A stretch of 64,000 bases of DNA from Diphasiastrum complanatum (lineage: Eukaryota > Streptophyta > Lycopodiopsida > Lycopodiales > Lycopodiaceae): the NCBI GenBank assembly GCA_029204225.1, contig CM055094.1, positions 9,903,234-9,967,233 of the forward strand, given 5' to 3'. The stretch's first letter is position 1. Each line of letters starts with the position of its first letter. Made by a program: the position numbers and the translations under genes. Shown piece by piece: positions 1 to 10,263 of the stretch. Under the pieces are notes generated by a model. That model saw only the letters and a program-made list of their open reading frames with translations. It was not told where the DNA came from and made no database searches.

Positions 1-497
1 AAAGCAAGTTGTTTTGGCAAGATGCCGATGGTTTAAGTGTTCGGGGGAGATGGGTGGGTGGGTTTTGCCATGTGACAAAAAAGGGCGAGGGAGTGTTAAA
101 AAAAGATATGCTCCTGCCCTTAGAAGCCTTAGTTTTTTTTTTTGGGGGGGAAAATCTTTCTTGATGGAGACTTTTTTTTGTCTCCTTTTTTAAAAAAGAA
201 AACTTAATTTATGGGGAGCCAAAAAGCCCCTTCACTTTTTTGTTTTATGGAGAGTGGGGGTTCACATTTTTAAGTGGATTTACATTCATATTTTTTTATG
301 AGAGATTTACATTTAAGAAAAAGTGTGTGTGTGTGTGCGTGCGTGCGTGCGTGGGGGTGGGGGAGAGATTTATTTTTAATGGAATGGAGGCACTCTCTTG
401 TTTATATAAATCTACACACGCACGCATTTTAACCTTCTCCATTTTTTCTAGGGGCATGGAGGGACCTCCCTCTCTCTATGGGTGGTTGGTCAGCCTG

Positions 498-500
<3 letters not shown>

Positions 501-565
<65 letters not shown>
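501..565. repeat. (AG)n microsatellite
   Basis: About 32 uninterrupted AG dinucleotides. Reading frames through it (poly-Arg-Glu, or poly-Ser-Leu on the other strand) are products of the repeat and not genes. Confidence 0.97.
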
Positions 566-569
<4 letters not shown>

Positions 570-614
570 GTACTTCATACAATATCTCATCCACACAAGG
601 TTTTTTATATGGAG

Positions 615-615
<1 letters not shown>

Positions 616-646
<31 letters not shown>

Positions 647-714
647 ACACACACACACACACACACACATTTGTTATGTCGGGGGTCACACACACACATA
701 GGCATGCGCGCGCG

Positions 715-762
<48 letters not shown>

Positions 763-790
763 GTGAGTGTGTGTGTGTGTGTGTGCGTGT
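616..790. repeat. Alternating TG / CA microsatellite cluster
   Basis: A (TG)n run at about 616-645 is followed at once by (CA)n at 645-669. A short CA run, a GCGCGCG block near 706-714, a longer (CA)n at 716-758 and a further (GT)n from about 767 follow. Adjacent TG and CA tracts are inverted repeats of each other and can fold back; purine-pyrimidine alternation over this length favours Z-DNA. No coding sense is supported. Confidence 0.95.
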
Positions 791-1469
791 GTGCATGCAC
801 GTGTGTTCCAGATCCCCCTCCCCCCCCCCCCTATTTTTCTCTTTTTATTGTCTCTTTTACTCTCCTCACCCCATCCCCCCCCCTTTTTTTTTAATTGTGC
901 ATTTTTTGGCCCATGGATAAAAGCTTGTGGGTAACGATTTAGGAGTTAAAGCTAGTGAGTTTGGGCTTGTGGTTAAACATTCTTTATAATGGCGGGCTAA
1001 GATAGGAATTTGAAGGATTGAAAAAAATAAACCAGTTTAAGATAGTCAAGAAAAGTTTTATGTTCATGATTTATGGGTAAAACTTTGATAATTTAAAATA
1101 AATAATAAAGATTATTAGCAAAAGTTTAAAGCACATTGAAGTGTGTGAATTATATAAAACCTTAATTTCAAACTTCAAATATTTGAATTTAGTAAGTGGG
1201 AGGGTGTGGAATTTTTTTGGGGTCCAACCCTCAATGCAAACAATGTGCAAATGTATGGGGATATGCACATTCTTCATACTTGCATCCTCCTCTCCAAGAT
1301 TTTTAGTTAGAAAAAGTTCATGCATGGGTGAGGGAAGGAGGATGCATGGGTGCACTCATGTGTAAAACTGTACATAAATTTAAATATATATATATAGATA
1401 GAGAGAGGGAGAACACAAGATTTGCATATTTTGATTGGTGGTACTTCTACAAGACGACAAAGGCGAGTG

Positions 1470-1990
1470 ATTGGTTTGTGGCATTTGGGTGAAAATTCAT
1501 GCTTTTATTATTAAAGGATGAGAAAACCCATCCATGTACAAAATTATGAAAGTACATAGAATGATAATGCCAAATGGGAGCAATTAATTAAGCTAAAAAT
1601 CCTAATAAACCATTAAAATAATAACCTACTGCTTGATGAAATTCACTAACTAGAATAATGTCATTAATAAGTAATGCAAAATGCATGAAGCTTTGAAACA
1701 GTTGCTCGTTGATGAATTGAGCTTGTTGACGAATTGAAAGTGTTTGTGGCATTTTGGGTTGAACTTCCTGTTTTTATTAATAAAAGATGGGAAAACCCAT
1801 CAGAGTACAAAGGAATGCATGTAAAAAGCGTAAAGGCCATAAGGCGAATTGAGATACTGTACAAGTATAACAAAGCAACAATCTCGCAGAGTATCTACAT
1901 AAAGCCTACTGCTTGGTGTAAGTCGCTAGTTAAGACAGTTGAAAGTTTAGGTAATGCAAGAAGCTGTGAAGCAGCCGTTCCTACAACTAC
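1470..1990. repeat. Diverged direct duplication of about 250 bp
   Basis: Two adjacent copies lie at about 1470-1715 and 1735-1990. Shared blocks in the same order are 'gtttgtggcattt', 'gcttttattatt' / 'gtttttattaat', 'gaaaacccatc', 'cctactgcttg' and 'gtaatgcaa' followed by 'gaagct'. The copies differ by many substitutions and small indels, so the duplication is old. Function unknown. Confidence 0.65.
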
Positions 1991-2628
1991 GGCATTTTGG
2001 GTTGGTTAAGGATTGAGAATTGACATGTGAGTGAGAAAGAGAATATGTGAGCATTAAGATACATAACGAGATTTGCATGTTTAGGGTGTTTTTCAAAAAC
2101 CCTAAGGTTGGGTGATTAGGAAATGTGAAGTTGCATTGGTTAAGCCAATGAGAACATAAACCCTAGGGTGGGGGGGAGAAATAGCTGTTCGACAGTGACT
2201 GCGAGACTGGGAGGGAGAAAAATGTATGCTGGAGCCTGGCGCCATCGCTGTCCAAATGGCCAGGAGTGTACGCAATCAATTGCATGCCCTCACGCTTTTT
2301 GAAAATTCTATTTGGTGAATGACAAATGTCTCCAATCGTGGGAGGGACAGCCTTGAATCAAAACAGGTTTGGCAAGAGATAGAATTTGATGTGATGAACT
2401 TGGTTGTTTTTGTGCTGTAGGCTTTGCTGCAGCAGAGTTCAGAGAAACAGTTTTGTAGCATTGCTGCAGATTTGAATCAAATTTACTGAGTTTGCTGATA
2501 TCCAATGGCTGTTCTTAGATTTTCTTGCTATTTGCAACTGAGCAGATAAAATTTTGTGAATGTTGATTGCTTTAAATTCTGGGATTAAAACTTTTTACAT
2601 TTAGGGTTAGGGCAAGGACACAAATGCT

Positions 2629-2630
<2 letters not shown>

Positions 2631-2683
<53 letters not shown>
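2631..2683. repeat. (AG)n microsatellite
   Basis: About 26 AG dinucleotides in otherwise non-coding DNA. Confidence 0.97.
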
Positions 2684-2686
<3 letters not shown>

Positions 2687-3129
2687 TATGCTGTGATGCT
2701 GAAAACAGGATCGGTGCGTTTTGGTTCGTACACAATTAAGCGTTTTTTAGGGTTTGGCTTACGTAGAGTTGTGTGCAACAGCTTCCGCATGCAAAAGTTG
2801 CAACTTGTCAGTTCTGGATGCAGCAGAGGAGACGAGAGAGCAGTCTACATGAGAGAGACAGAATAAAGGATTTCTGCAGGCGGGAGAGGACGGTTGAGAG
2901 TATGTTTGTTGGATATGTGTATGTGAAAATTGTAAGATTTTTTTTATTCATTTGACCTACATCAATTTAAAAGGGTGCCAATGGAATAAGGATCTCCACA
3001 TGACATCTTGATCATTTGGGCTTTCTTGGTAGATTGAAGAAAGTTAATGTTGAACATGTCATTGGCATTGGTCATTCTGTTTATTCATTAGACATGCGGT
3101 ACATTATTGCGTTCAGTATGAACTTGTTA

Positions 3130-3216
3130 TCACTTTCACCATGGTTACACAAATCTTGACCTTTTGGGTCAAAATAACCTATGGTAATACATCATTTCCA
3201 TTTACATAAACTAACA
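3130..3216 (-). repeat. Start of copia B 3' LTR
   Basis: Read on the minus strand, the LTR starts TGTTAG just after the purine run AAGGAAGG, a polypurine-tract-like site. About 80 bases from here match the + strand LTR at 11479 in order (for example GACCCAAAAGGTC and TGTGTAACCATGGT). The other end of the LTR was not identified. Confidence 0.6.
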
Positions 3217-4354
3217 CCTTCCTTAAATGAAAATGACATAGTAGTTTTAAATTTAAAGCATGACAAAAAGCTTCAAATTTAACTCTAGGTAATGCCTTAG
3301 TGAACACATCCGCAATATTATCCTCCGTGGGACAATATTCAAGTGTAATGTTGCCATTATGAAGCTTCTCCCAAACAAAGTGATAGTGGATCCCGATATG
3401 CTTTGTCCTTGCATGAAAAACTGGATTTCGTGCAATAGCTATAGCACTTTGACTATTGGTAAAAAGGAGAGTAGCCGAGGGCTGGCCATACTTCATATCG
3501 ACAAGTAATTGTCTCAGCCATAAACACTCCATAGTGGCTGAAAATGTTGCTCCATATTCTGCTTCGCATGAAGACGTAGCAACGGTGGGCTGCTTTTTAC
3601 TTAACCAAGAAATTGCAGAATTTTCAAAGAAAAGCAATACCCACTAGTAGAGTGTCGTGTGTCTTGATGTCCACCCCAATCCGAGTTACTAAGACCAACC
3701 AGGCATGCATCATCACGAGAAGGATAAAACAGTCCAAGTGGCCTAGTTCCTTGAAGATATCGAAAGATCCTCTTCAAAGGTTTCCAATGTGATGTCAAAG
3801 GAGCATGCATAAATTGACTCATTAGGGAAACACAAAAAGAAATGTCCGGTCTTGAGTTGCATAGGTGAGACATCCAACAGCTTGACAATACAATCTTGAT
3901 TACTCAATTTCAGGCCCGTCTCCATCGGTGTGGCAACCGGCTTGCAATCTTCCATCTTAAACCATTTCAAAATCACATCCTTGGAGCTTGCTTAAGTTCA
4001 TAGAGAGCCTTCTTGAGAAGACACACTTTCTCTTCTTGACCTGCAATAAAAAAATTAGCAGGTTGAAGGTAAGCTTTTTCATTTAGATCACCATTGAGGA
4101 ACGCCGTCCTTATGTCTAGTTGGTGCTTATGCCAACCATGATGGGCAGCCAAGGTGGTGACTATCCTTACGGTAGTCATTTGAGCGGTAGGAGCAAAAGT
4201 CTCTTCATAATCAATCCCTTCCTTTTTCGCATAGCCTTTGGCAACAAGTCATCGGACTTGTATTTGATCTTGTACACCCATTTACAGTCAATTGCTTTCT
4301 TACCATGTGGAAGGTCAACAAGAACCCAAATGTGGTTCTTCATGAGTGAGTTAT
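3179..4354 (-). pseudogene. Copia B reverse transcriptase and RNase H remnant
   Basis: Minus-strand pieces read as copia RT ('GIDYEETFAPTAQMTTV', 'HQLDIRTAFLNGDL', 'KKALYELKQAPR') and then, after a break, the RT C-terminus ('KPVATPMETGLKLS', 'SRPDISFCVSLMSQFMH') and RNase H ('SAISWLSKKQPTVATSS', 'EAEYGA', 'HARTKHI', 'NIADVFTKALPR'). The stretch between 'KQAPR' and 'LKWFKMEDCKPV' is missing, which removes the YVDD active-site motif. Several frame changes are present. The copy cannot encode a working polymerase. Confidence 0.85.
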
Positions 4355-5051
4355 TGTTACAACTCCCTTAGATCTCTGACTGCCTTGAAGGTTCTCGCAC
4401 ACCCCAAACCATAGTTGCACGAACCTCGAACCACGGTTCGAACCGTTCGAACCATTTGGAGCCAATTTGAACCGGATTTTGGTTTGAACCTGATTTTACA
4501 AGAAAAAAAAAAACCCTCTCAAAAAGCCAAAAAAACATTTTGAATTTTTTTTTTCCGGTTTGATGGCCGGTTCGAACCAGTCGAATCGGCCCAATTCAAA
4601 TCGGCCGATTCGAATCGGCTTATAACCTTGCCCCAAACCAATGACACGCACCATATCCGCCCATCCATAGGGTCACAACCGACCCATCCCCATGCACTGG
4701 AGCTATCGACATCACATGTCTGATCATGCCTCCTGAGATAGCTGGCGTCCCATACCACCAGCCATCACCCTTGGATCTCCCTAGCATAGATCTCCTAGCC
4801 TGGAGATACATCCTGGCTAATGCATGTGCTCTCCATCCATCAACTCCCGGGTAGATTGAGTGAATGACAAAAGGAAAACCCCACCACTATATAGGCATAG
4901 CATAGTGGGTTCCATCAAGCACAGTCCTATTGGTGACAAGTGAGCAGCTAGGATGGTGACGCGTGGCACCAAAACATGTCGATAATGCTAGACTTGCGTC
5001 ATGCCCCTTGCGAGGCCGTCACTGAAGGGTGTACCACTATGGTACATAACA
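4355..5051. mobile_element. Solo LTR inserted in copia B
   Basis: The segment starts TGTTACAACTCCC, ends GGTACATAACA and is flanked on both sides by the 5-bp direct repeat GTTAT (4350-4354 and 5052-5056). TG...CA ends plus a 5-bp target duplication and no coding capacity fit a solo LTR left by LTR-LTR recombination. It splits the copia B frame between '...MQEEYN' on the right and '...NSLMKNHIWVLV' on the left. It contains the MITE at 4410-4630; without that the LTR is about 468 bp. Confidence 0.82.
4410..4630. mobile_element. MITE-a, 221-bp hAT-like non-autonomous element
   Basis: Flanked by the 8-bp direct repeat CCCCAAAC (4402-4409 and 4631-4638), the size typical of hAT superfamily insertions. 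Ends are CATAGTTGCACGAACC on the left and, on the complementary strand, CAAGGTTATAAGCC on the right. Both flanks are packed with self-complementary words (GGTTCGAACC, TTCGAACCGTTCGAA, GATTCGAATC), and the centre is poly-A/poly-T. It sits inside the solo LTR, so it is the youngest layer there. No coding capacity. Confidence 0.82.
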
Positions 5052-5056
5052 GTTAT

Positions 5057-5386
5057 ACTCCTCTTGCATCGCATCCTCCCAACATTTTACTCCTTTGCCC
5101 TCCTCATAAAAAACAGGTTCTTCTGCACCATCCTCAATAGAAGTAAGAGCAAAATAAAAAAAATCAGCAAATTCTATTGATTTAGTAGAGGCACGAGTCT
5201 TCCCTTCATAGAAATGATCCACTTTGCTGTCCCGCAAAGTCTCTAACAACCATTTAGGGACTGTTTTGGGCTGTCCAATAGCCTTACCTTTGTCAACACT
5301 TTGTTGTCCAAAGTGTTCCGAAATTGGACCTTGCTGTCCAAAGTCTTCAATAGGCTGCTCTTCAACATAAATAGGCTCTTCTTGAT
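5057..5386 (-). pseudogene. Copia B integrase-RT linker
   Basis: Minus-strand frame with 'PKTVPKWLLETLRDSK' and 'CWEDAMQEEYN', the acidic linker and the start of the copia RT domain. It continues the integrase frame that breaks off at 7971 and is joined to the rest of RT across the solo LTR. The open frame runs into the copia C LTR on its 5' side, which is not part of the original gene. Confidence 0.75.
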
Positions 5387-5391
5387 GAACT

Positions 5392-5786
5392 TGTTGAAAT
5401 AAATGCCTATTTTGCCCCTTACCCCTAAGGCTTGTATACTTGTAACTTGTAAGTTGAGCATAAGACATGGGGGTAAAACATTTATGTACATAGTACACCC
5501 CATTGTGCTAATTAGGCAAGTAAATCAAGTAGGTTAAGGACCCATGTGGGTTCTAGAGCTAGAATTAGCAAGACACCACCTCTATACATAACATGCTATA
5601 TGTAGCCCAAACTTTAGAGGGGTTTCCACGCCCTACTACACTTTGAATATTCATTCATGTTGTGAGAGCTTTGAAGTCCTCTCTCTCTTGCTTTTGTGTT
5701 CTACTCCATAGCTGGTTTTTTGAAGCTTTCATAGTGTGCTTACTATGCTGTTATGATACTCCATAGCTAGGCCTTGGAATTTGTCA
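5392..5786 (+). repeat. Copia C 5' LTR
   Basis: Starts TGTTGAAATAAATG, ends GGAATTTGTCA. Same sequence as 7585-7965 and 40207-40593 apart from a few differences, including 6-bp and 9-bp indels relative to the 3' LTR. Confidence 0.92.
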
Positions 5787-5798
5787 TGGTATCAGAGC
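5787..5798 (+). other. Primer-binding site of copia C
   Basis: TGGTATCAGAGC directly after the 5' LTR, complementary to the 3' end of plant initiator tRNA-Met. This is the usual primer of plant copia elements. Confidence 0.9.
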
Positions 5799-6210
5799 AG
5801 GTTATGTTGCCTGTGGTGTGGTGAAAGCTTGGACCTGTTTTTGATCAGATACCTGCCATTCCTGGAGAGCAGCTTACCTTTGAGGAGGGAGCACTTTTTG
5901 TAGGGGCATCTGATCTCTGTGCTATCTGCATGGTTGGAGTACTGTTGGCAAGGGGAGTACAGGGAGCCAAAAAGTTTCTAATTTGGGACAAAATTTTTTG
6001 AGTCTTTTTGGACAGCCATGACTGTAGGAGGGCGCTTTCTACAGTGGGGACTTCAGTGAAAGTTATGAGTGGATCTTGGACAAGGGCTAGGACAGCCATA
6101 CAGGGGGATAGTTTCAAATTCAGAAGCTGAGGGTTATTGAGCAAGTGGCTGAATACCCTAGTTGGGTGAAAACCCCAGTTTGCCTTTTGTGTTTTATTTC
6201 TATCTAGCTA

Positions 6211-6879
6211 TGTCTAGTCTTGCAGAGCATGTTGAGTGAAGCCTGCCGGCTTGATGGCACTAACTTTAGCATATGGAAATTCAAGATCAAGAACATTCTT
6301 GAAGACAGAGAATGTTGGAAGCTTGTGACAGGTGAGGAGCCTGTTCCAACATCTGAACTTGAACTTAAGGACTATATCAAGAGAGGGGAAAAGGCACACA
6401 GAATCATCAACATGTCAGTGAGGGATAATGTGATTCCTCTAATTAGGTCAGCCAAAGGGCCTGTGGATGCATGGCACATTCTTTGTGCATTGTATGAGAC
6501 AACAAGTACAACCAGGTTTCTCTACTTGAAGAACAAGTTGTATACTCTTAGAATGGAGACAGGGGAGACAGTTACTGATCATCTTACTAAGATTCAGGAT
6601 ATTAGATATCGGCTTTCTGTACTTGGAGAGTCTATTGCTGACAAAGACTTGGTGCCAATAGTTCTGAATAGCTTGTCATATGCTTATCAGAACTTTGTGA
6701 TGATGATATCAGTGAGAGAGAAGATCCCTACCTATGAAGAAGTCTATGGTCTCTTGTTACAGGAGGAGATGAGGAGAGTTAATCTCTCCAAGAGGGAAGA
6801 TTTCCAGGAGCATGCCTTTGCTTCTAAGAAGAAGCAAAATCCAGCTAAGGACAAGAAGAAAGGTAAAGGTCAGAGATGA
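6211..6879 (+). pseudogene. Copia C gag
   Basis: Reads as a plant copia gag (UBN2-type): '[17 protein letters not shown]' near the N-terminus, then '[18 protein letters not shown]'-like helices and a Lys-rich end. The ATG at 6211 that corresponds to the gag start of element E lacks two bases present in E and runs into a stop, so the frame from 6220 has no good start. The frame ends in TGA at the deletion junction, before the zinc knuckle. Gag forms the particle in autonomous copies; this one is probably dead. Confidence 0.8.
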
Positions 6880-7506
6880 TGGCACTCCTTTGTGGACGAG
6901 ACTCTTTATAGGCAGCTTGTGGGTAGCTTGATTTATCTCACCACTACGAGACCAGACATTTCCTATGCGGTTGGTGTAGCAAGCCAGTTCATGAGTTCTC
7001 CAACTGAAGCACATTGGAAAGCAGCCAAGAGGGTTTTAAGGTATGTCAAAGGGACAACCTGCTATGGGATTGAGTACACAGATGAGGGAAAGCTTCAACT
7101 TGGAGGCTTTACCGATTCGGATTGGGCAGGTGATAGGGATGATCGAAAGTCGACCACAGGTTACACTTTCAACCTTGGTTCAGGGGCCATTTCTTGGTGT
7201 AGCAAGAAACAGCCCACAGTTACCTTATCATTGACAGAGGCTGAGTACAGGGCAGCGGCAAAAGCTACCTGCGAGGCAATATGGCTCAGGAGACTTCTTG
7301 GGGAGGTGCAGATTCCACAGGATGGTCCTACTATTCTTCAGTGTGACAACCAGAGTTGCATCCAGCTTGCCAAAAATCCTGTGTACCATGCTCGTACGAA
7401 GCATATTGAGGTGGATCAACACTTCTTACGAGAGAAGATACAAAGCGGAGAAATTCAGCTCGAGTACTGTGATACCAACGAACAAGCAGCAGATATCTTA
7501 ACTTAG
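6880..7506 (+). pseudogene. Copia C RT C-terminus and RNase H remnant
   Basis: Open frame with '[15 protein letters not shown]', '[18 protein letters not shown]', '[14 protein letters not shown]', '[18 protein letters not shown]', '[17 protein letters not shown]' and 'EQAADILT', the copia RNase H domain with its acidic residues. It lacks RT fingers, palm and YVDD. It is joined directly to gag by the internal deletion and ends in TAG after 'ADILT', where functional copies continue (TK/TQAL). Confidence 0.85.
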
Positions 7507-7584
7507 GCACTTAGTAGAGAAAAATTTGAAAAGTTTCGTAGCATGCTAGGTGTTGGTATGAACAAAATAGCCATTGAGGGGGGG

Positions 7585-7965
7585 TATTGAAATAAATGCC
7601 CATTTTGCCCCTTAAGGCTTGTATACTTGTAACTTGTAAGTTGTGCATAAGACATGGGGGTAAAACATTTATGTACATAGTACACCCCACTTGTGCTAAT
7701 TAGGCAAGTAAATCAAGTAGGTTAAGGACCCATGTGGGTTCTAGAGCTAGAATTAGCAAGACACCACCTCTATACATAACATGCTATATGTAGCCCAAAC
7801 TTTTGAGGGGTTTCCACGCCTTTGAATATTCATTCATGTTGTGTGAGCTTTGAAGTCCTCTCTCTCTTGCTTTTGTGTTCTACTCCATAGCTGGTTTTCT
7901 GAAGCTTTCATAGTGTGCTTACTATGCTGTTATGATACTCCATAGCTAGGCCTTGGAATTTGTCA
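7585..7965 (+). repeat. Copia C 3' LTR
   Basis: Starts TATTGAAATAAATGCC (TA in place of TG) after the G-rich polypurine tract and ends GGAATTTGTCA, followed by the target duplication GAACT. Confidence 0.9.
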
Positions 7966-7970
7966 GAACT

Positions 7971-9136
7971 ATGGGCTGCAAACTTGAAGAAGTAGTGGGC
8001 TGTCCACTAGAAGTAGATGGTAGTCCCTCCTCTTCATGATTAGATGGTGACACCAAATCTGGAAATACTTCAACATATACATCATGGGAGCAGTCCCCTT
8101 TCATAACATGAGTGGGCGCAACATCATAGGAGGTCTTTTCATCAAAATGAACATCACGACTCACTATGATTTTGTTAGTATCCAAATTGAACAATCTATA
8201 GCTCTTGCTTTCACTACTATAGCCAACAAAGATGCACTTAACTCCTTTATCATCAAGTTTGGATCGAAGCTTATCGAGAATGAAAGAATAAGTCGTGCAA
8301 CCAAAGATGCGAAAGTGAGAAACCTTGGTTTTCTTACCATACCAAACTTCATATGGAATCAATACCTTCAAGGCCTTAGTAGAACATCGATTTCTAATGT
8401 ATGACGCCGTTATGACCACTTCCGCCCAAAACTTATGAGGCAGCTCCTTTGCCTTGAGCATGCATCGAGCCATCTCCATAAGAGTGTGATTCTTCCTTTC
8501 GGCAACACCATTTTGTTGAGGTGTGTAAGGAGTTGTCATTTGATGTTGGATACCTTTGCTTTGAAGATAAGCACCGAACATGGTCTTGATATATTCCCCT
8601 CCTTGATCGGTGCGTAGGCTTTTCAAAGAATGCCCGTGCCCAAATTGATTTTCTATCATTGCTAGAAAATCCTTAAAGTGTTGAAATACTTTAGATTTTG
8701 CCTTCATAGGATAAATCCAAGTAAATCTAGAAAGGTCATCAATAAAAGTAACAAAGTACTTACACCTTCCAATGGATTCGTCGGTTCTCATTGGACCACA
8801 CACATCACTATGAACCAAATCGAACTTGCTACCAAATCGAATAGTTCCATCAATTGGAAAAGCTTGCCTTTGAAATTTTCCAAGTATGCATCCTTCGCGT
8901 ACATGTCCTTCGGGATGCTCAATATTAGGAATGTCTTCAACCATATTGAATCTCTTCAACATCTTCAAGCTAGCAAAGTTGAGATGTTCATACCTAGCAT
9001 GCCATAATTCAGCCAACTCCAAAGAATGTGAACTTGATGCAACAAGACAAGATGATGAAGCCCTTCGCTCATAGGTATCCATAAGTTGTTGGATTTCTAT
9101 CCTCTCCATCCTTATTTCATGCTTATCTAGATTCAT
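7971..9136 (-). pseudogene. Copia B integrase
   Basis: Long open minus-strand frame with the GAG-pre-integrase zinc region ('LWHARYEHLNFASLKML', 'REGCILGKFQRQ') and the integrase core: 'FDLVHSDVCGP' (D), 'SLRTDQGGEY' (D), and '[18 protein letters not shown]' (E), the DDE triad of rve-family integrases. After the core comes the copia C-terminal region ('KFWAEVV', 'FRIFGC', 'CIFVGYSSESKSYRLFN'). The first Cys pair of the zinc knuckle looks altered (REGC). The frame is cut at its 3' side by element C. Confidence 0.88.
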
Positions 9137-9144
9137 TTATGAGT

Positions 9145-10072
9145 TGTTGTAAATATTGGCATAGTCGCGATATCTGCAAAAATACAAGGAAAGTCGATGA
9201 CAGTCTACATCGACATGTCCGAAGTCACCGACATGTCCGACGTCTTCAAGTTATCCGACGTCCACGTCATCGACTTGTCCGAAGTCATCGACATCTTCGA
9301 CGTCTCCAACCTATCCGACGTCTGCGTCCTCGACTTCCACGTCATCAACTTGTTCGAAGTCATCGACATCTCCGATGCCTTCAGCTTGTTCGCCGACGTC
9401 CAAGTCATCGACTTCCACGTCATCGACTTGTAGGACGTCTTTTAGCTTGTCCATGATCTCTGACTTGTATCAAGTCATCGATGTGTTCGACATCTCTAAC
9501 TAAATCAGATGTCGACTGAAAGAAACGTGCAACAACAAGTAGTGCCTTAATCCTAATTTGTAAAGTATGTGTTAACCATTCTTTTAATCAGTAAGCCATG
9601 TGTACATATTCATCTAAGATCGATGATTCAGTAGATCAGTAATTTCATTCAGAGTGCAATTGTATTGTTCTTCTTCTCTGTTAACACAGAGTATTGTATC
9701 AAGAAGAATGCGCTTGATCTGTTCTGCAATCACATTGTATCTCTACACGACTAATCCATCATTGTTCCAGCAATTTAGTTTGTGTAAGGTGATTGCATGT
9801 TCAAATTGATTCATACTTGCAGATTTCATCGTTTTATATGACTGATTGCACTGCTCGATTTTTGCTCTGATCATTGCACTTAGTTCAACGCTTCCGCAAA
9901 GCTAAAATTTTAATTCATTATAATTTTGTGCATGACTATGGAATCGATTGCATAGATCCAACGACTTCAAAGCTGTGATCAAGTAAGGCAGACCCGATTT
10001 GTCCGAATCCGATAAACGTAGTTTGTATGCACTGAGAAATCTCAGCCTCACCGAGCTGCCCGATTTCCAGCA
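9145..10072 (+). repeat. Probable 5' LTR of copia D
   Basis: The right end is well placed: TTTCCAGCA followed by the primer site. The left end is a guess at TGTTGTAAATATTGG, where the copia B integrase frame has just ended. It contains the minisatellite at 9195-9500. No second copy is seen in the window, so the length is not confirmed. Confidence 0.45.
9195..9500. repeat. Degenerate minisatellite built from GTCATCGAC / CCGACGTC words
   Basis: The words 'gaagtcatcgacatg', 'tccgacgtc', 'cacgtcatcgacttg' recur roughly every 20-25 bases for about 300 bases. Units contain palindromes such as GACGTC. All six frames are partly open because the unit lacks stops. This is not a gene. Confidence 0.8.
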
Positions 10073-10085
10073 TGGTATCAGAGCC
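10073..10085 (+). other. Primer-binding site of copia D
   Basis: TGGTATCAGAGCC, complementary to the 3' end of initiator tRNA-Met, directly after the LTR end CCAGCA. Confidence 0.85.
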
Positions 10086-10263
10086 AGCTTGGTATCAAAG
10101 CTCGTTTTTTGATTCCTGAAGGCAGATCTAGAGCATATAATATCAGAACAGTTGTTTTGATAGAGTCTAGGCAGTTGCTATTATTGTTTTTAGTCATATT
10201 AATTACTATCTGCATATACTCATTTTAAAATTCCAAATGGATTCACAATCATAGTCTTCTCTA

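Larger units (their letters stand above)
800..2980. other. AT-rich non-coding stretch without a recognisable gene
   Basis: Only short, unrelated open frames occur here and none shows a familiar domain. The stretch holds the diverged duplication at 1470-1990 and the AG microsatellite at 2631-2683. The same holds for bases 1-500, which are T- and G-rich with homopolymer runs. Confidence 0.6.
5392..7965 (+). mobile_element. Copia element C, short internally deleted copia
   Basis: Complete insertion: 5' LTR 5392-5786, primer site, gag, an RT C-terminus/RNase H remnant, polypurine tract (GAGGGGGGG near 7576-7584), 3' LTR 7585-7965. It is flanked by the 5-bp repeat GAACT (5387-5391 and 7966-7970). 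Compared with element E (35703-40593) everything from the gag zinc knuckle to the middle of RT is missing, about 2.7 kb. The two LTRs differ by a handful of substitutions and two small indels, so the insertion is fairly young. It could have moved only with proteins supplied by an element like E. Confidence 0.9.
3100..9136 (-). mobile_element. Copia element B, decayed and interrupted by later insertions
   Basis: A Ty1/copia retrotransposon lying on the minus strand. From right to left it shows integrase (9136 to 7971), the linker between integrase and reverse transcriptase (5386 to 5057), reverse transcriptase (4354 to about 3640), RNase H (3637 to about 3220) and the start of a 3' LTR at 3216 (TGTTAG on the minus strand). 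The coding run is broken by element C (5392-7965) and by a solo LTR (4355-5051), each flanked by a 5-bp target duplication. Gag and protease would lie right of 9136 but are not seen there; copia D occupies that place. The left limit of the 3' LTR was not found. Confidence 0.85.

Noticed and set aside
240-894. Open frames encoding poly-Arg-Glu, poly-Ser-Leu and Val-Cys / His-Thr repeats
   Set aside because: They are translations of AG, TG and CA microsatellites, open in several frames on both strands. No gene is supported.
5787-5798. tRNA-Met-like sequences as tRNA genes (also at 10073, 27480, 28570)
   Set aside because: Only the 12-13 bases complementary to the tRNA 3' end are present. They are retrotransposon primer sites.
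9139-9456. Arg/His-rich 105-residue open frame and overlapping frames
   Set aside because: The frames follow the minisatellite unit, which lacks stops in every frame. There is no start context or domain.
9195-9500. CRISPR array
   Set aside because: Units are degenerate, contiguous and without unique spacers, in a plant nuclear context.
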